A stretch of DNA of 64,000 nucleotides from Clostridium kluyveri DSM 555 (GCF_000016505.1 NC_009706.1:1612001-1676000); one strand, 5' to 3'; positions 45,693-53,370 are shown, counted from the first letter of the stretch. The notes: generated by a model from the letters alone, not told the origin. Translations and numbers: made by a program.

Positions 45693-45773
45693 CTAAAATA
45701 AAAAGTAAGTACCAATAATTTTGTTATAGAACTAAAAAATTGCTACAAATAAAGATTACGGAGGGAGAAAACT

Positions 45774-46022
45774 ATGAGTAAACCAGCAAACAATTTACAG
45801 GACATATTCTTAAATGGTGCTAGAAAAAACAGGATCCCGGTTATTGTATACTTAACTAATGGTTTTCAGATTAGAGGAATTGTAAAAGGTTTTGATAATT
45901 TTACGGTTATATTAGAGTGTGATGGAAAACAAATGATGGTATATAAACATGCACTTTCTACTATTACACCATCAAAAGCAATTCTGTTTAATACTCCTGC
46001 AGGAACAGATGACAGGTCATAA
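45774..46022 (+). CDS. hfq: RNA chaperone Hfq
   Basis: An 82-residue Hfq that forms a hexameric ring and helps small RNAs pair with mRNAs. The Sm1 motif ([27 protein letters not shown]) and Sm2 motif ([16 protein letters not shown], the YKHA signature) are intact. The C-terminal tail is short, as in other Firmicutes. RBS GGAGGGAG. It lies 126 bp after miaA, past a terminator, so it likely has its own promoter. Its presence makes trans-acting sRNA regulation plausible here. Confidence 0.97.
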   Translation: MSKPANNLQDIFLNGARKNRIPVIVYLTNGFQIRGIVKGFDNFTVILECDGKQMMVYKHALSTITPSKAILFNTPAGTDDRS

Positions 46023-46037
46023 ACTTATTTTAAAAAT

Positions 46038-46087
46038 CTACACATAGAAAAGGAATAGGCAATTTCCTATTCCTTTTCTATGTGTAG
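46038..46087 (+). other. Perfect 22-bp hairpin without U-tract between hfq and ynbB
   Basis: 46038-46059 and 46066-46087 are exact complements (arms start CTACACATAGAAAAGGAA and end TTCCTTTTCTATGTGTAG), loop CAATTT. It is followed by GTAATACTTAGGAGG rather than a T-run. The ynbB ribosome binding site begins 10 nt after the stem. It may be a weak terminator, an RNase III site or a processing/stability element for hfq mRNA. Confidence 0.65.
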
Positions 46088-46110
46088 GTAATACTTAGGA
46101 GGTAATAATT

Positions 46111-47391
46111 TTGTTAAATATAACAAAAGAAGAACTTAAAAATAAATACAAAATAAATGATAAAGTAATTTCTCTATATGAGAAGTCAATAGAAGATGTT
46201 AAAGGCGAATTCATATATTATGATGAAGTAAGGGAATATAATCAGTTAAAAGTTTTGAATGCGCTTCAGGAAGAGGGGATAAGCGAATCTCATTTTACCA
46301 ATTCTTCTGGCTATGGCTATGGGGATATAGGAAGGAACTCTTTAGATAGAGTATATGCCAGAGTATTTAATTCAGAAAGTGCACTTGTGAGACCTCATTT
46401 TGTAAATGGAACTCATGCACTATGCTGTGCTCTTTTTGGAAATTTGCGTCCGGGAGATACCATGTTATCTGTTTGTGGAACTCCCTACGATACACTGCAT
46501 AGTTTAATAGGTAGATGCAGTGACAAAAAAGTGGGTTCACTTAAGGAATATGGCATAAATTATCATCAGATAGATTTAACTCTGGATAATAAAATAGATT
46601 TTAAAAGTGTAGAGAAATATCTAATAAAAAATGATAAAGTAAAAATAGTGCATATACAGAGATCAACAGGTTATGGCTGGAGAAAATCATTTTCCATATC
46701 AGAAATAAAGGAGATAATAGATTTTGTGAAAAAAATTCATCCGGAGTTAATATGCTTTGTGGATAATTGTTATGGGGAATTTATAGATATAATGGAACCT
46801 ACAGATATAGGAGCGGATTTAGTGGCAGGATCCCTTATAAAGAACATAGGAGGAGGAATAGCACCTACCGGAGGATATATAGCGGGAAAGGAAGAGTATG
46901 TAACACAGGCCTCCTATAGGCTTACAGTACCAGGTATAGGAGGAGAATGTGGTTCAACTTTTGGAGTAATGAGATCCTTATATCAAGGATTGTTTCTAGC
47001 ACCGCATATTTCTATAGAAGCAGTAAAAGGGGCTGTTTTTTGTGCCAGAATCATGGAACTTGCAAAGTTTGAAGTTCTGCCTAAATACAATGATAAAAGA
47101 AGTGATATAATACAGTGTATTAAATTTAATGATAAGATAAAATTAATAGACTTTTGCAGGGCCATTCAGAAAGCATCTCCTGTAGATTCTTCTGCACAAT
47201 GCGAACCCTGGGATATGCCGGGATATTCAGATCAGGTTATAATGGCTGCAGGAGCATTTATACAGGGTTCTTCCATTGAGTTATCTGCAGATGCTCCTAT
47301 AAGAGAACCCTATATAGCTTATTTGCAGGGAGGGTTGACTTTTGATCATGCTAAAATAGGAATACTCATGGCTTTATCCAGTATAATCTGA
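46111..47391 (+). CDS. ynbB: PLP-dependent YnbB-family protein (methionine gamma-lyase-like)
   Basis: A 426-residue fold-type I PLP protein of the family annotated as aluminium resistance protein or methionine gamma-lyase family. SGYGYGDIGRNSLDRVYARVF near 70, NGTHALCCALFGNLRPGD near 105, FVDNCYGEF near 215 and the probable PLP-lysine segment LVAGSLIKNIGGGIAPTGGY near 240 are visible. The position after hfq is as in B. subtilis. Its biochemical role is not settled; the aluminium name rests on weak evidence. TTG start with TAGGAGG 9 nt upstream. Confidence 0.85.
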   Translation: MLNITKEELKNKYKINDKVISLYEKSIEDVKGEFIYYDEVREYNQLKVLNALQEEGISESHFTNSSGYGYGDIGRNSLDRVYARVFNSESALVRPHFVNGTHALCCALFGNLRPGDTMLSVCGTPYDTLHSLIGRCSDKKVGSLKEYGINYHQIDLTLDNKIDFKSVEKYLIKNDKVKIVHIQRSTGYGWRKSFSISEIKEIIDFVKKIHPELICFVDNCYGEFIDIMEPTDIGADLVAGSLIKNIGGGIAPTGGYIAGKEEYVTQASYRLTVPGIGGECGSTFGVMRSLYQGLFLAPHISIEAVKGAVFCARIMELAKFEVLPKYNDKRSDIIQCIKFNDKIKLIDFCRAIQKASPVDSSAQCEPWDMPGYSDQVIMAAGAFIQGSSIELSADAPIREPYIAYLQGGLTFDHAKIGILMALSSII

Positions 47392-47423
47392 CAAAGTAAT
47401 TATTTATCAGGATTAGGTTGATT

Positions 47424-48032
47424 TTATTCATATTGTCTATAAATGCCTATTAATCTTCCAATTATTTTACAATCATCTACTATAATAGGGGGCATATTTT
47501 TATTTTCTGGTTGTAATCTTATATGATTTTCCTCTTTAAAAAACCTTTTTAATGTGGCTTCATTTTCAATGAGAGCTACTACTATGTCCCCATTTTCTGC
47601 AGAGTGCACTTTTTCTATTAGGGATAAGTCTCCATCTAATATACCTGCATCCACCATGCTTTCTCCTTTTACCCTTAACATAAATATTTCTCTCTTATTT
47701 TTTATATAATCCATGGGAAGTGGGAAATAATCCTCTATATTTTCTACTGCTATAATAGGCATACCGGCGGTTATAGTACCTATTATAGGTACTTCTATCA
47801 TTTCTTTTTTCTGAGATTTTTCAATAACTTCTATAGTTCTGGATTTAGTGGCATCTCTTTTTATAAAACCTCGTCTTTCTAGTTTTTCAAGATAACTGTG
47901 GACGGTAGAAGTAGATTTTAATCCCACAGCAGTACATATCTCTCTAACAGAAGGAGGATAACCTTTTTGTTTAATTTGTGATTTTATAAAGTTATATATT
48001 TGAGATTGTCTATTATTACTGCGTTCTGTCAT
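47424..48032 (-). CDS. lexA: SOS response repressor LexA
   Basis: A 202-residue self-cleaving repressor. The N-terminal winged helix ([48 protein letters not shown]) is followed by the cleavage site Ala-Gly in TITAGMP near 90. The S24 peptidase dyad is Ser in [10 protein letters not shown] near 126 and Lys in NEATLKRFF near 163. The start is the ATG at 48032 with AGAGGAGTG upstream; a 20-residue N-terminal extension to 48092 would run across the promoter and is rejected. Autoregulated by the LexA box at its promoter. Confidence 0.95.
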   Translation of the reverse strand: MTERSNNRQSQIYNFIKSQIKQKGYPPSVREICTAVGLKSTSTVHSYLEKLERRGFIKRDATKSRTIEVIEKSQKKEMIEVPIIGTITAGMPIIAVENIEDYFPLPMDYIKNKREIFMLRVKGESMVDAGILDGDLSLIEKVHSAENGDIVVALIENEATLKRFFKEENHIRLQPENKNMPPIIVDDCKIIGRLIGIYRQYE

Positions 48033-48063
48033 AAGATACACTCCTCTAAATTTATTTATGTGA

Positions 48064-48102
48064 ATTATATCACAAAAGTTGACAAATAGCAAACTTATGT
48101 TC
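48064..48102 (-). promoter_or_regulatory. lexA promoter with LexA box
   Basis: On the minus strand TTTGCT and TATAAT (48064-48069) are 18 nt apart. GAACATAAGTTT (48102-48091, minus strand) matches the Firmicute LexA core GAAC-N4-GTTC except for its last base and overlaps the -35 box, fitting autorepression. Confidence 0.6.
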
Positions 48103-48133
48103 TATACTAGTTTTACTGATTCTGAAGTTAATG

Positions 48134-48180
48134 TTAATATAATAAATATTATGTAAATTAAACAAAAAGTAAACCAAAAA
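48134..48180 (+). repeat. R2 dif-like repeat, copy 1
   Basis: 47 nt beginning TTAATATAATAAATATTATG and ending AAAAAGTAAACCAAAAA. It is identical to copy 2 at all but four positions. Its first 28 nt match the known B. subtilis dif site at about 21 of 28 positions and E. coli dif at 17 of 21 over the right part (from memory of those sequences). It lies between lexA and the Cys-rich protein gene. Confidence 0.7.
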
Positions 48181-48214
48181 TCAAATAATTAAAAAAAAGG
48201 AGTTTATTATATTT

Positions 48215-48601
48215 ATGAATAAAAAGCAATGTATATTTAATGAAAAAAAAGCCTGTAATAACTGTAATGAGTGCAATACATGTGATTTAAATCCTAGTAA
48301 AAAGTGCAATAATTGCGGTAAGTGTCTGGAATTAGAGGGCTATGATATGAAAGCAATAAAGATTGATACAATTTTAGATGATGAAGATGAATCAAAAGAG
48401 TACCAAATTGGAGAAACCGAAATGATGGCATATGACCGGGACCAGAGTGATTCTTACATGGAAGATATGAAAGAAAACACTGTAGAATTCATAGATGATA
48501 TAGATGGCTTAAGAGAAATTTTAGATAATAAAGATAAATTCAAAAAGATAATTCATGAAGAGTATCCTGGATTGATAAAAATTATAAAAGACAATAAGTA
48601 A
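48215..48601 (+). CDS. Cys-rich N-terminus hypothetical protein
   Basis: A 128-residue protein with eight cysteines in its first 37 residues, spaced C-x7-C-x2-C-x2-C-x2-C-x7-C-x2-C-x2-C (positions 6, 14, 17, 20, 23, 31, 34, 37). This suggests binding of zinc or an iron-sulfur cluster. The rest is acidic (DDEDESKEYQIGE, DMKENTVEFIDDIDG) and ends in a lysine-rich helix. I do not recognise a named family. AAAAGGAG lies 14 nt before the ATG, rather far. It sits between two direct copies of repeat R2. Confidence 0.72.
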   Translation: MNKKQCIFNEKKACNNCNECNTCDLNPSKKCNNCGKCLELEGYDMKAIKIDTILDDEDESKEYQIGETEMMAYDRDQSDSYMEDMKENTVEFIDDIDGLREILDNKDKFKKIIHEEYPGLIKIIKDNK

Positions 48602-48610
48602 TTACTTTAA

Positions 48611-48656
48611 GGGATAGCATCGACATTTCCGATGAAATCTGATAAACCCATGCTAT
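48611..48656 (+). other. Small structured leader before the kinase pseudogene
   Basis: TAGCAT (48615-48620) pairs with ATGCTA (48650-48655), enclosing CATCG-CGATG (48619-48623 and 48630-48634), with AAATCTGATAAACCC left unpaired. It lies 14 nt before the RBS AAAGGAG of the broken kinase gene. A compact 45-nt RNA fold is possible; no known riboswitch consensus is matched. Confidence 0.3.
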
Positions 48657-48679
48657 AGTAAAGGAGAAAAGAATCTTAA

Positions 48680-49056
48680 ATGCAAGAAGTTGAAAAAATT
48701 GAAAAATTTATATCTATAATCGATAAAAAGCTTAGGCCTAATATAGTTATTCGAAGTATAAATTCGGAAAAACCAGTAGTAGTAAAACACATACCAGATT
48801 CTTGGAATTTATTAGGCTGTGGTAATTATGCTGCAGTATTTACTCATAAGGCTTTTGATGATTATGTAGTGAAAATATATGCTAAGGGAAGACCAGGATT
48901 AAAAGAAGAAGTAGAAGTATATAAAACTATTGGGAATCATCCATCTTATTCATATATTATATACCGATTTTTTATAAATTCACAGTACCTATTCCCAAGT
49001 TTATACTTGATTTAATAAGAAAAAGTTATAGAATCTATAAAAAAATCAATGGTTAA
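48680..49056 (+). pseudogene. Broken YbdM-like protein kinase gene (internal deletion and frame change)
   Basis: The first 93 or so codons encode the start of a small bacterial Ser/Thr kinase-like protein (IVIRSINSEKPVVVKHIPDSWNLLGCGNYAAVF, with LGCGNYAAVF as glycine loop and VVKIY as the ATP-binding Lys). The frame then ends in FPSLYLI-stop at 49015. Another frame from about 48990 gives PIPKFILDLIRKSYRIYKKING-stop, which looks like the normal C-terminus of the family. The catalytic loop and metal-binding Asp between them are missing. So an internal deletion plus frameshift has left both ends. Family length would be about 220-250 residues. It lies between R2 copies 1 and 2; copy 2 begins within its last codons. 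Confidence 0.7.
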
Positions 49057-49099
49057 TATAATAAATATTATGTTGATTAAATAAAAAATAAACCAAAAA
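49053..49099 (+). repeat. R2 dif-like repeat, copy 2
   Basis: 47 nt, TTAATATAATAAATATTATG ... TAAACCAAAAA, the same orientation as copy 1, 919 bp away, differing at four positions. It overlaps the stop of the kinase remnant and lies just downstream of the xer terminator. With copy 3 it forms an inverted pair around xer. Confidence 0.7.
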
Positions 49100-49104
49100 C
49101 AATA

Positions 49105-49140
49105 AATATAAATAAAGGCAATTGATACAAAACAATTGCC
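49105..49140 (-). terminator. Intrinsic terminator of xer
   Basis: GGCAATTG and CAATTGCC form an 8-bp stem, followed on the minus strand by TTTATTTATATTTATT. Confidence 0.82.
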
Positions 49141-49146
49141 GATTTC

Positions 49147-50133
49147 TTATTTCTCAGTTATATTTAAAGGATTTGATTTTATAGCTTCTCTAAGTCTTTC
49201 ATCATCTACATGGGTATATATTTGAGTGGTAGACACATTTTCATGGCCAAGTATTTTTTGAAGGCTTCTTATATCTACATGACCGTATTTATACATAAGA
49301 GTGGCTGCAGTGTGCCTTAATTTATGAGGTGTATATTTTTCGCTGTCTAAGTTGGCTTTTTTTAAATACTTCTTTAACATGATTTCAACAGATCTTTTAT
49401 TTATTCTAGCGTAATTTTTGCTTATGAAAAGGGCATCCTTATCCTTTATTTTATTTAAATATTCATCTCTTGAGGTCAGATAATTCTTAAGTGCCTCCAG
49501 GCAGGATTTATTTAGATAGATGGTTCTCTCTTTGTTCCCTTTTCCTATTACAGTGAGGGTATCTTCTTTGATGTTGGATATATTTATACTGCAAAGCTCT
49601 GAAAGTCTCATCCCACAGTTTAAGAAAAAAGTTATAATACAGTAATCTCTTTCTTTAAACTTTCCATCAATTGACTCAAGTAAAAGCTTGCTTTCTTTTA
49701 AACTTAAGTAAATAGGGTTTCTTTTGCTTATTTGAGGGGATTCTAGCTCCAGAGCAGGATTTTCACTTATTAATTTAGCTTTGCTACAAAGGTATTTAAA
49801 GAAAGATTTTAAAGAAGCCACTTTCCTGGCTCTGGCATAACTCTTGTTATGTCTATAGTTCTCTATAAAAGATATAAAAGCAAATAAATCACTTAAGGTT
49901 ATCTGTTTTATAATATCAATATCAATATCTTTTATTTTTATTTTCTCAAATTGAGAACCCTCTTTTTCTAGTCCTTTGTAAAGCTTTAAAAATCTTAAGA
50001 ACATAGTCAGGTCAACTTTATAGCCTTCTAAAGTATTCTTTGACTTACCCTTAATTGTACCGAGATAATTTAAAAAATCATTCAAATATCCAGGGAGTTC
50101 TGGATTGTATATTTGGTTTAAACTATATTTCAT
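49147..50133 (-). CDS. xerC: Xer-type tyrosine recombinase
   Basis: A 328-residue site-specific recombinase. The N-terminal SAM-like core-binding domain (about 20-130, GKSKNTLEGYKVDLTMFLRFL) precedes the catalytic domain with Arg in CGMRLSELC, Lys in VIGKGNKERTIYL, HKLRHTAATLM (His and Arg), LGHEN (His) and the nucleophile Tyr in TTQIYTHVD. All catalytic residues are intact. The start is the ATG at 50133, about 12 nt after AAAAAGGGGG; a longer frame to 50214 lacks an RBS. It could be a housekeeping XerC/D, but it is bracketed by inverted dif-like repeats (49053 and 50235), which suggests it may act on them. Confidence 0.9.
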   Translation of the reverse strand: MKYSLNQIYNPELPGYLNDFLNYLGTIKGKSKNTLEGYKVDLTMFLRFLKLYKGLEKEGSQFEKIKIKDIDIDIIKQITLSDLFAFISFIENYRHNKSYARARKVASLKSFFKYLCSKAKLISENPALELESPQISKRNPIYLSLKESKLLLESIDGKFKERDYCIITFFLNCGMRLSELCSINISNIKEDTLTVIGKGNKERTIYLNKSCLEALKNYLTSRDEYLNKIKDKDALFISKNYARINKRSVEIMLKKYLKKANLDSEKYTPHKLRHTAATLMYKYGHVDIRSLQKILGHENVSTTQIYTHVDDERLREAIKSNPLNITEK

Positions 50134-50234
50134 GATATAAAAGGCCCCCTTTTTAATATATAAGATCGCTAAATAATCATTTAACGAAGTTATATATTCT
50201 ACAAAGGAAGGCAAAAATCCTTTTTATTTACTTT

Positions 50235-50281
50235 TCTTTGGTTTACTTTTTTTAAACAAACATAATATTTATTATATCAAC
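50235..50281 (-). repeat. R2 dif-like repeat, copy 3 (inverted)
   Basis: On the minus strand it reads GTTGATATAATAAATATTAT, then GTTTGTTTAAA, then AAAAGTAAACCAAAG. It matches copies 1 and 2 strongly and is in opposite orientation. It lies about 100 bp upstream of the xer start, so xer is bracketed by an inverted R2 pair about 1.2 kb apart. Confidence 0.7.
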
Positions 50282-50374
50282 TATTCTATTTTTATTTTAG
50301 TTACTGAATAATTTTCTGCATTTAAGGTAAAATATAGAAATGATATATTAAATACTAAAAAGAACTGGAGGTAT

Positions 50375-50431
50375 TTGCTGCTAAAAAAAATATATATATC
50401 AATAATTTATATGCAGCTTATAAATTTATGA
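50375..50431 (+). CDS. Possible 18-residue upstream ORF coupled to the activase-partner gene
   Basis: A TTG 3 nt after GGAGG opens a frame MLLKKIYISIIYMQLINL whose TGA overlaps the next ATG as ATGA (50428-50431). The next gene has no SD of its own, so re-initiation from this frame would explain its translation. There is no homology support; spacing of the SD is short. Confidence 0.35.
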   Translation: MLLKKIYISIIYMQLINL

Positions 50432-51336
50432 AAATAGGACTTCCAAAAGGATTATTATATTGTAAATATCATATTTTTGCAGAAACTTTTTTCAAAGAAT
50501 TAGGTGCAGAAATAATAACTTCTCCTGATACTAATAGATATATACTAGATATGGGGGTAAAATACTGTGTGGATGAAGCTTGCCTTCCAATAAAAATATT
50601 TCACGGTCATGTAGCTTCCATAAAAGATAAATGTGATATAATTCTTATTCCTAGAATAATGCAACTGAATAAAGATGAATTTATCTGTCCTAAATTTTGC
50701 GGTCTTCCGGAAATGGTATTAAACAACATACCTGGCATGCCAGAGGCATTAACCTATCCTATATATGCATTTTCTAAGAATAAAATTAGAAACTGGATTT
50801 TAAATGCAGGCTTAAAGTTTAGTAAAAATATTTTAGAGATAAACAGAGCCTATGAAAAGGCTATTAAAACTCAAAACTCTCACAACTTATCATCAAATAG
50901 ATTGAATAATGTAGTTTTTTCTAGAAACATAGCCCTAGTGGGTCATCCGTATAACTTATACGATAGTTTTTCCAATATGAACATAATTAAAAAACTAAAT
51001 AAATTAAACATAGGTATACTTACTGAGGAAGATATAGATAAAGTACAAATAAATGATGAAATAAAACACTTGTTTAAAAAACCTTTTTGGACCTTTGCCA
51101 AGAATTCCTATGGCTTTTCCACTTATGCTGCAAAAACTAAAAAAGTAGATGGAATAATATATGTATCTTCTTTTGCCTGCGGCATAGACTCTGTGGTAAT
51201 AGAGCTTATCAAAGATAGGTTAAAAAACTTTCCCTTCTTAGTTCTAAAAATAGATGAACAAACTGGAGAAGCTGGTTTTGATACTAGAATTGAAGCTTTC
51301 TCGGATATGCTTGAAAGGAGATGTGAAAATTTATGA
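50428..51336 (+). CDS. DUF2229-type acyl-CoA dehydratase activase partner (first paralogue)
   Basis: A 302-residue soluble protein of the DUF2229 family, linked to 2-hydroxyacyl-CoA dehydratase activases. The conserved KYCVDEACLPIKIFHGHV near 50 has cysteines probably used for an iron-sulfur cluster, as does FICPKFCGLPE near 94. YVSSFACGIDS near 248 and the C-terminal DEQTGEAGFDTRIEAFSDMLERR complete the pattern. The next gene ends with nearly the same motif, so the two are paralogues. In many clostridia these parts belong to one large fused protein; here they are separate genes. The ATG lacks an SD and may rely on coupling. It overlaps the next gene by 4 nt. Confidence 0.82.
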   Translation: MKIGLPKGLLYCKYHIFAETFFKELGAEIITSPDTNRYILDMGVKYCVDEACLPIKIFHGHVASIKDKCDIILIPRIMQLNKDEFICPKFCGLPEMVLNNIPGMPEALTYPIYAFSKNKIRNWILNAGLKFSKNILEINRAYEKAIKTQNSHNLSSNRLNNVVFSRNIALVGHPYNLYDSFSNMNIIKKLNKLNIGILTEEDIDKVQINDEIKHLFKKPFWTFAKNSYGFSTYAAKTKKVDGIIYVSSFACGIDSVVIELIKDRLKNFPFLVLKIDEQTGEAGFDTRIEAFSDMLERRCENL

Positions 51337-52430
51337 AAATTACTTTTCCTCATTTAGGAAATACATGTTTTGCAGCAAAAGCTTTATTTGATGGATTAGG
51401 AATTGACTATATAATACCTCCATTAAGTAATAAGCAAGCTTTGGAAATAGGTTCATTATATTCTCCTGAAGAGATGTGTCTCCCTTTTAAAATAATGATT
51501 GGTAACTACATTCAAAGTATAGAAAAAGGAGCAGATACAATTTTAATAGTAGGAAGCTGTGGTCCTTGCAGATTTGGAGAGTATTGTGAACTTCAAATAA
51601 ACTTACTAAAAAATCTAGGATATAACCTGAATTTTATAGTTATAGATTATCCTAAAGATATAGGTATAAAAGAATTTATGCGGAGAATAAATCTAATTAC
51701 ATCAAATAGTAAGAAAACTACTGGAGAAAAGCTTAAAATAGCATCCCTAGCATTAAAAATAATTAATTTAATAGATAAGATAGAAAGCAAGGCAAAATTG
51801 TTAGCTGGTTATGAAGTCAAAAAAGGTGAATGTAAAAATATTTTAAAAGAATGTAAACAAAAAGCTTTTAAAAGCACTTCTCCAAAGGAAATGCTCAGCA
51901 TATTAAAAAAATATATGGAAAAATTAAATGGAATTTCTATATGCAAAACTAAAAATCCTTTAAGAATTTCTATAATAGGTGAAATATATACCATCATAGA
52001 ACCTTTTTCAAATTTATTTATAGAAGATAAACTTATGGATTATGGTGTATCTACATCCAGATGTATCACTCCAAGTTGGTGGGTTAAAAATGCAGCTTTA
52101 TCTACATTAAAATTAAATTCACTTGATATAAGAAGAGCTTCTAAAGAATACCTTCACCTGTATATAGGCGGCCATGCCCGTGAATGTATAGGTGAAGCCC
52201 TTATATCTCATAAGCAAGGATTTGATGGTGCAATTCAAATTTTTCCTGTAGGTTGTATGCCTGAAATTGTATCAAAATCTATACTTCCTACTATATCAAA
52301 GGATAAAAACTTTCCTATACTAACTTTAATAGTAGATGAAATGACTGGAGAAGCTGGATACACCACTAGAATTGAAGCTTTTTTAGATTTACTTGAAAGG
52401 AGAAAAAACAATGTATTATATGGGAGTTGA
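51333..52430 (+). CDS. DUF2229-type acyl-CoA dehydratase activase partner (second paralogue)
   Basis: A 365-residue paralogue of the preceding protein. YSPEEMCLPFKIMIGNY near 50 parallels its CLPIK motif; VGSCGPCRFGEYCELQ near 75 is an extra Cys cluster; GGHARECIGEAL near 270 and DEMTGEAGYTTRIEAFLDLLERR at the C-terminus follow. It starts at an ATGA overlap with the gene before and its end overlaps the activase start by 20 nt, so all three genes are translationally linked. The likely role is with the activase in ATP-driven electron transfer to an unidentified enzyme. Confidence 0.82.
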   Translation: MKITFPHLGNTCFAAKALFDGLGIDYIIPPLSNKQALEIGSLYSPEEMCLPFKIMIGNYIQSIEKGADTILIVGSCGPCRFGEYCELQINLLKNLGYNLNFIVIDYPKDIGIKEFMRRINLITSNSKKTTGEKLKIASLALKIINLIDKIESKAKLLAGYEVKKGECKNILKECKQKAFKSTSPKEMLSILKKYMEKLNGISICKTKNPLRISIIGEIYTIIEPFSNLFIEDKLMDYGVSTSRCITPSWWVKNAALSTLKLNSLDIRRASKEYLHLYIGGHARECIGEALISHKQGFDGAIQIFPVGCMPEIVSKSILPTISKDKNFPILTLIVDEMTGEAGYTTRIEAFLDLLERRKNNVLYGS

Positions 52431-53370
52431 TGTAGGTTCTGTAAGTACAGATATTGTAATAGTAGATAAAAATATAAATATATTAGATTCTCTGTACCTT
52501 AGAACAAAAGGAAGACCTATAAATGCAATTCAGGAAGGTTTTAAACTTCTAAGAAACAAATATAAGGATAAAGACATAAAAGCCGTAGGTACTACAGGCA
52601 GTGGACGACATATTGCGTCCTCTATTATAGGTGCTGATGTAATAAAAAATGAAATAACTTCTCATGCTATAGCAGCTTTAAATCTAAATAATTCCGTAAA
52701 AACTATAATAGAAATAGGCGGTCAGGATTCTAAAATAATAATTTTAGAAAATGGTATTGTTTCAGATTTTGCAATGAATACGGTATGTGCAGCTGGAACT
52801 GGTTCTTTTCTTGATAGACAGGCAGAAAGATTAGATATTCCTATTGAAGAGTTTGGAAACTATGCTTTAAAATCCAGCCATCCTGCCAGAATAGCTGGAA
52901 GGTGTGCTGTATTTGCGGAATCTGATATGATACACAAACAACAAATGGGATATAGTAATCCTGATATAATAAAAGGACTCTGCAATGCTTTAGTTAGAAA
53001 CTATTTAAATAATGTAGCAAAAGGAAAAGATATAAAATCCCAGATATTCTTTCAAGGTGGAGTTGCTGCAAATGTGGGAATGAAAGCTTCCTTTGAGGAA
53101 ATACTAGGAAAGGAAATAATAATCCCTAAAAACTTCAAAGTAATGGGTGCTGTGGGAGCTGCCATTTTAGCAAAGGAATCTTTAGAAAAAAAGAAATCCC
53201 CTACTAATTTTATGGGATTCAATCTAGCAAACGTAAATTTTGTATCTAAAAGTTTTGAATGTACAGGGTGTTCTAACAGATGTGAAGTAGTAAAAATATT
53301 AAATAAAGAAAGAACAGTAGGTTTTTTCGGAGGAAGATGTGAAAAGTGGAATAAAATTATTTCAGCATAG
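52411..53370 (+). CDS. Acyl-CoA dehydratase activase (BadF/BadG/HgdC-type ATPase)
   Basis: A 319-residue ASKHA-fold ATPase of the archerase group. GVDVGSVSTDIVIVD (phosphate 1) is at the N-terminus, IEIGGQDSKIIIL near 110 is the phosphate 2 region, and the cysteines of CAAGTGSFLDRQ and AGRCAVFAESD, which bridge one [4Fe-4S] cluster between two subunits in HgdC, are present. The protein is about 55 residues longer than HgdC, with a C-terminal Cys segment FECTGCSNRCEVVKI ... GGRCEKW. The start is the ATG at 52411 after AAAGGAG. No dehydratase subunit is in the window. A 25-bp hairpin overlaps its last codons. Confidence 0.9.
   Translation: MYYMGVDVGSVSTDIVIVDKNINILDSLYLRTKGRPINAIQEGFKLLRNKYKDKDIKAVGTTGSGRHIASSIIGADVIKNEITSHAIAALNLNNSVKTIIEIGGQDSKIIILENGIVSDFAMNTVCAAGTGSFLDRQAERLDIPIEEFGNYALKSSHPARIAGRCAVFAESDMIHKQQMGYSNPDIIKGLCNALVRNYLNNVAKGKDIKSQIFFQGGVAANVGMKASFEEILGKEIIIPKNFKVMGAVGAAILAKESLEKKKSPTNFMGFNLANVNFVSKSFECTGCSNRCEVVKILNKERTVGFFGGRCEKWNKIISA

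Noticed and set aside
48134-50281. CRISPR-like array from the repeated 47-mers
   Set aside because: Copies are hundreds of bases apart, in both orientations and separated by genes; no regular spacers.
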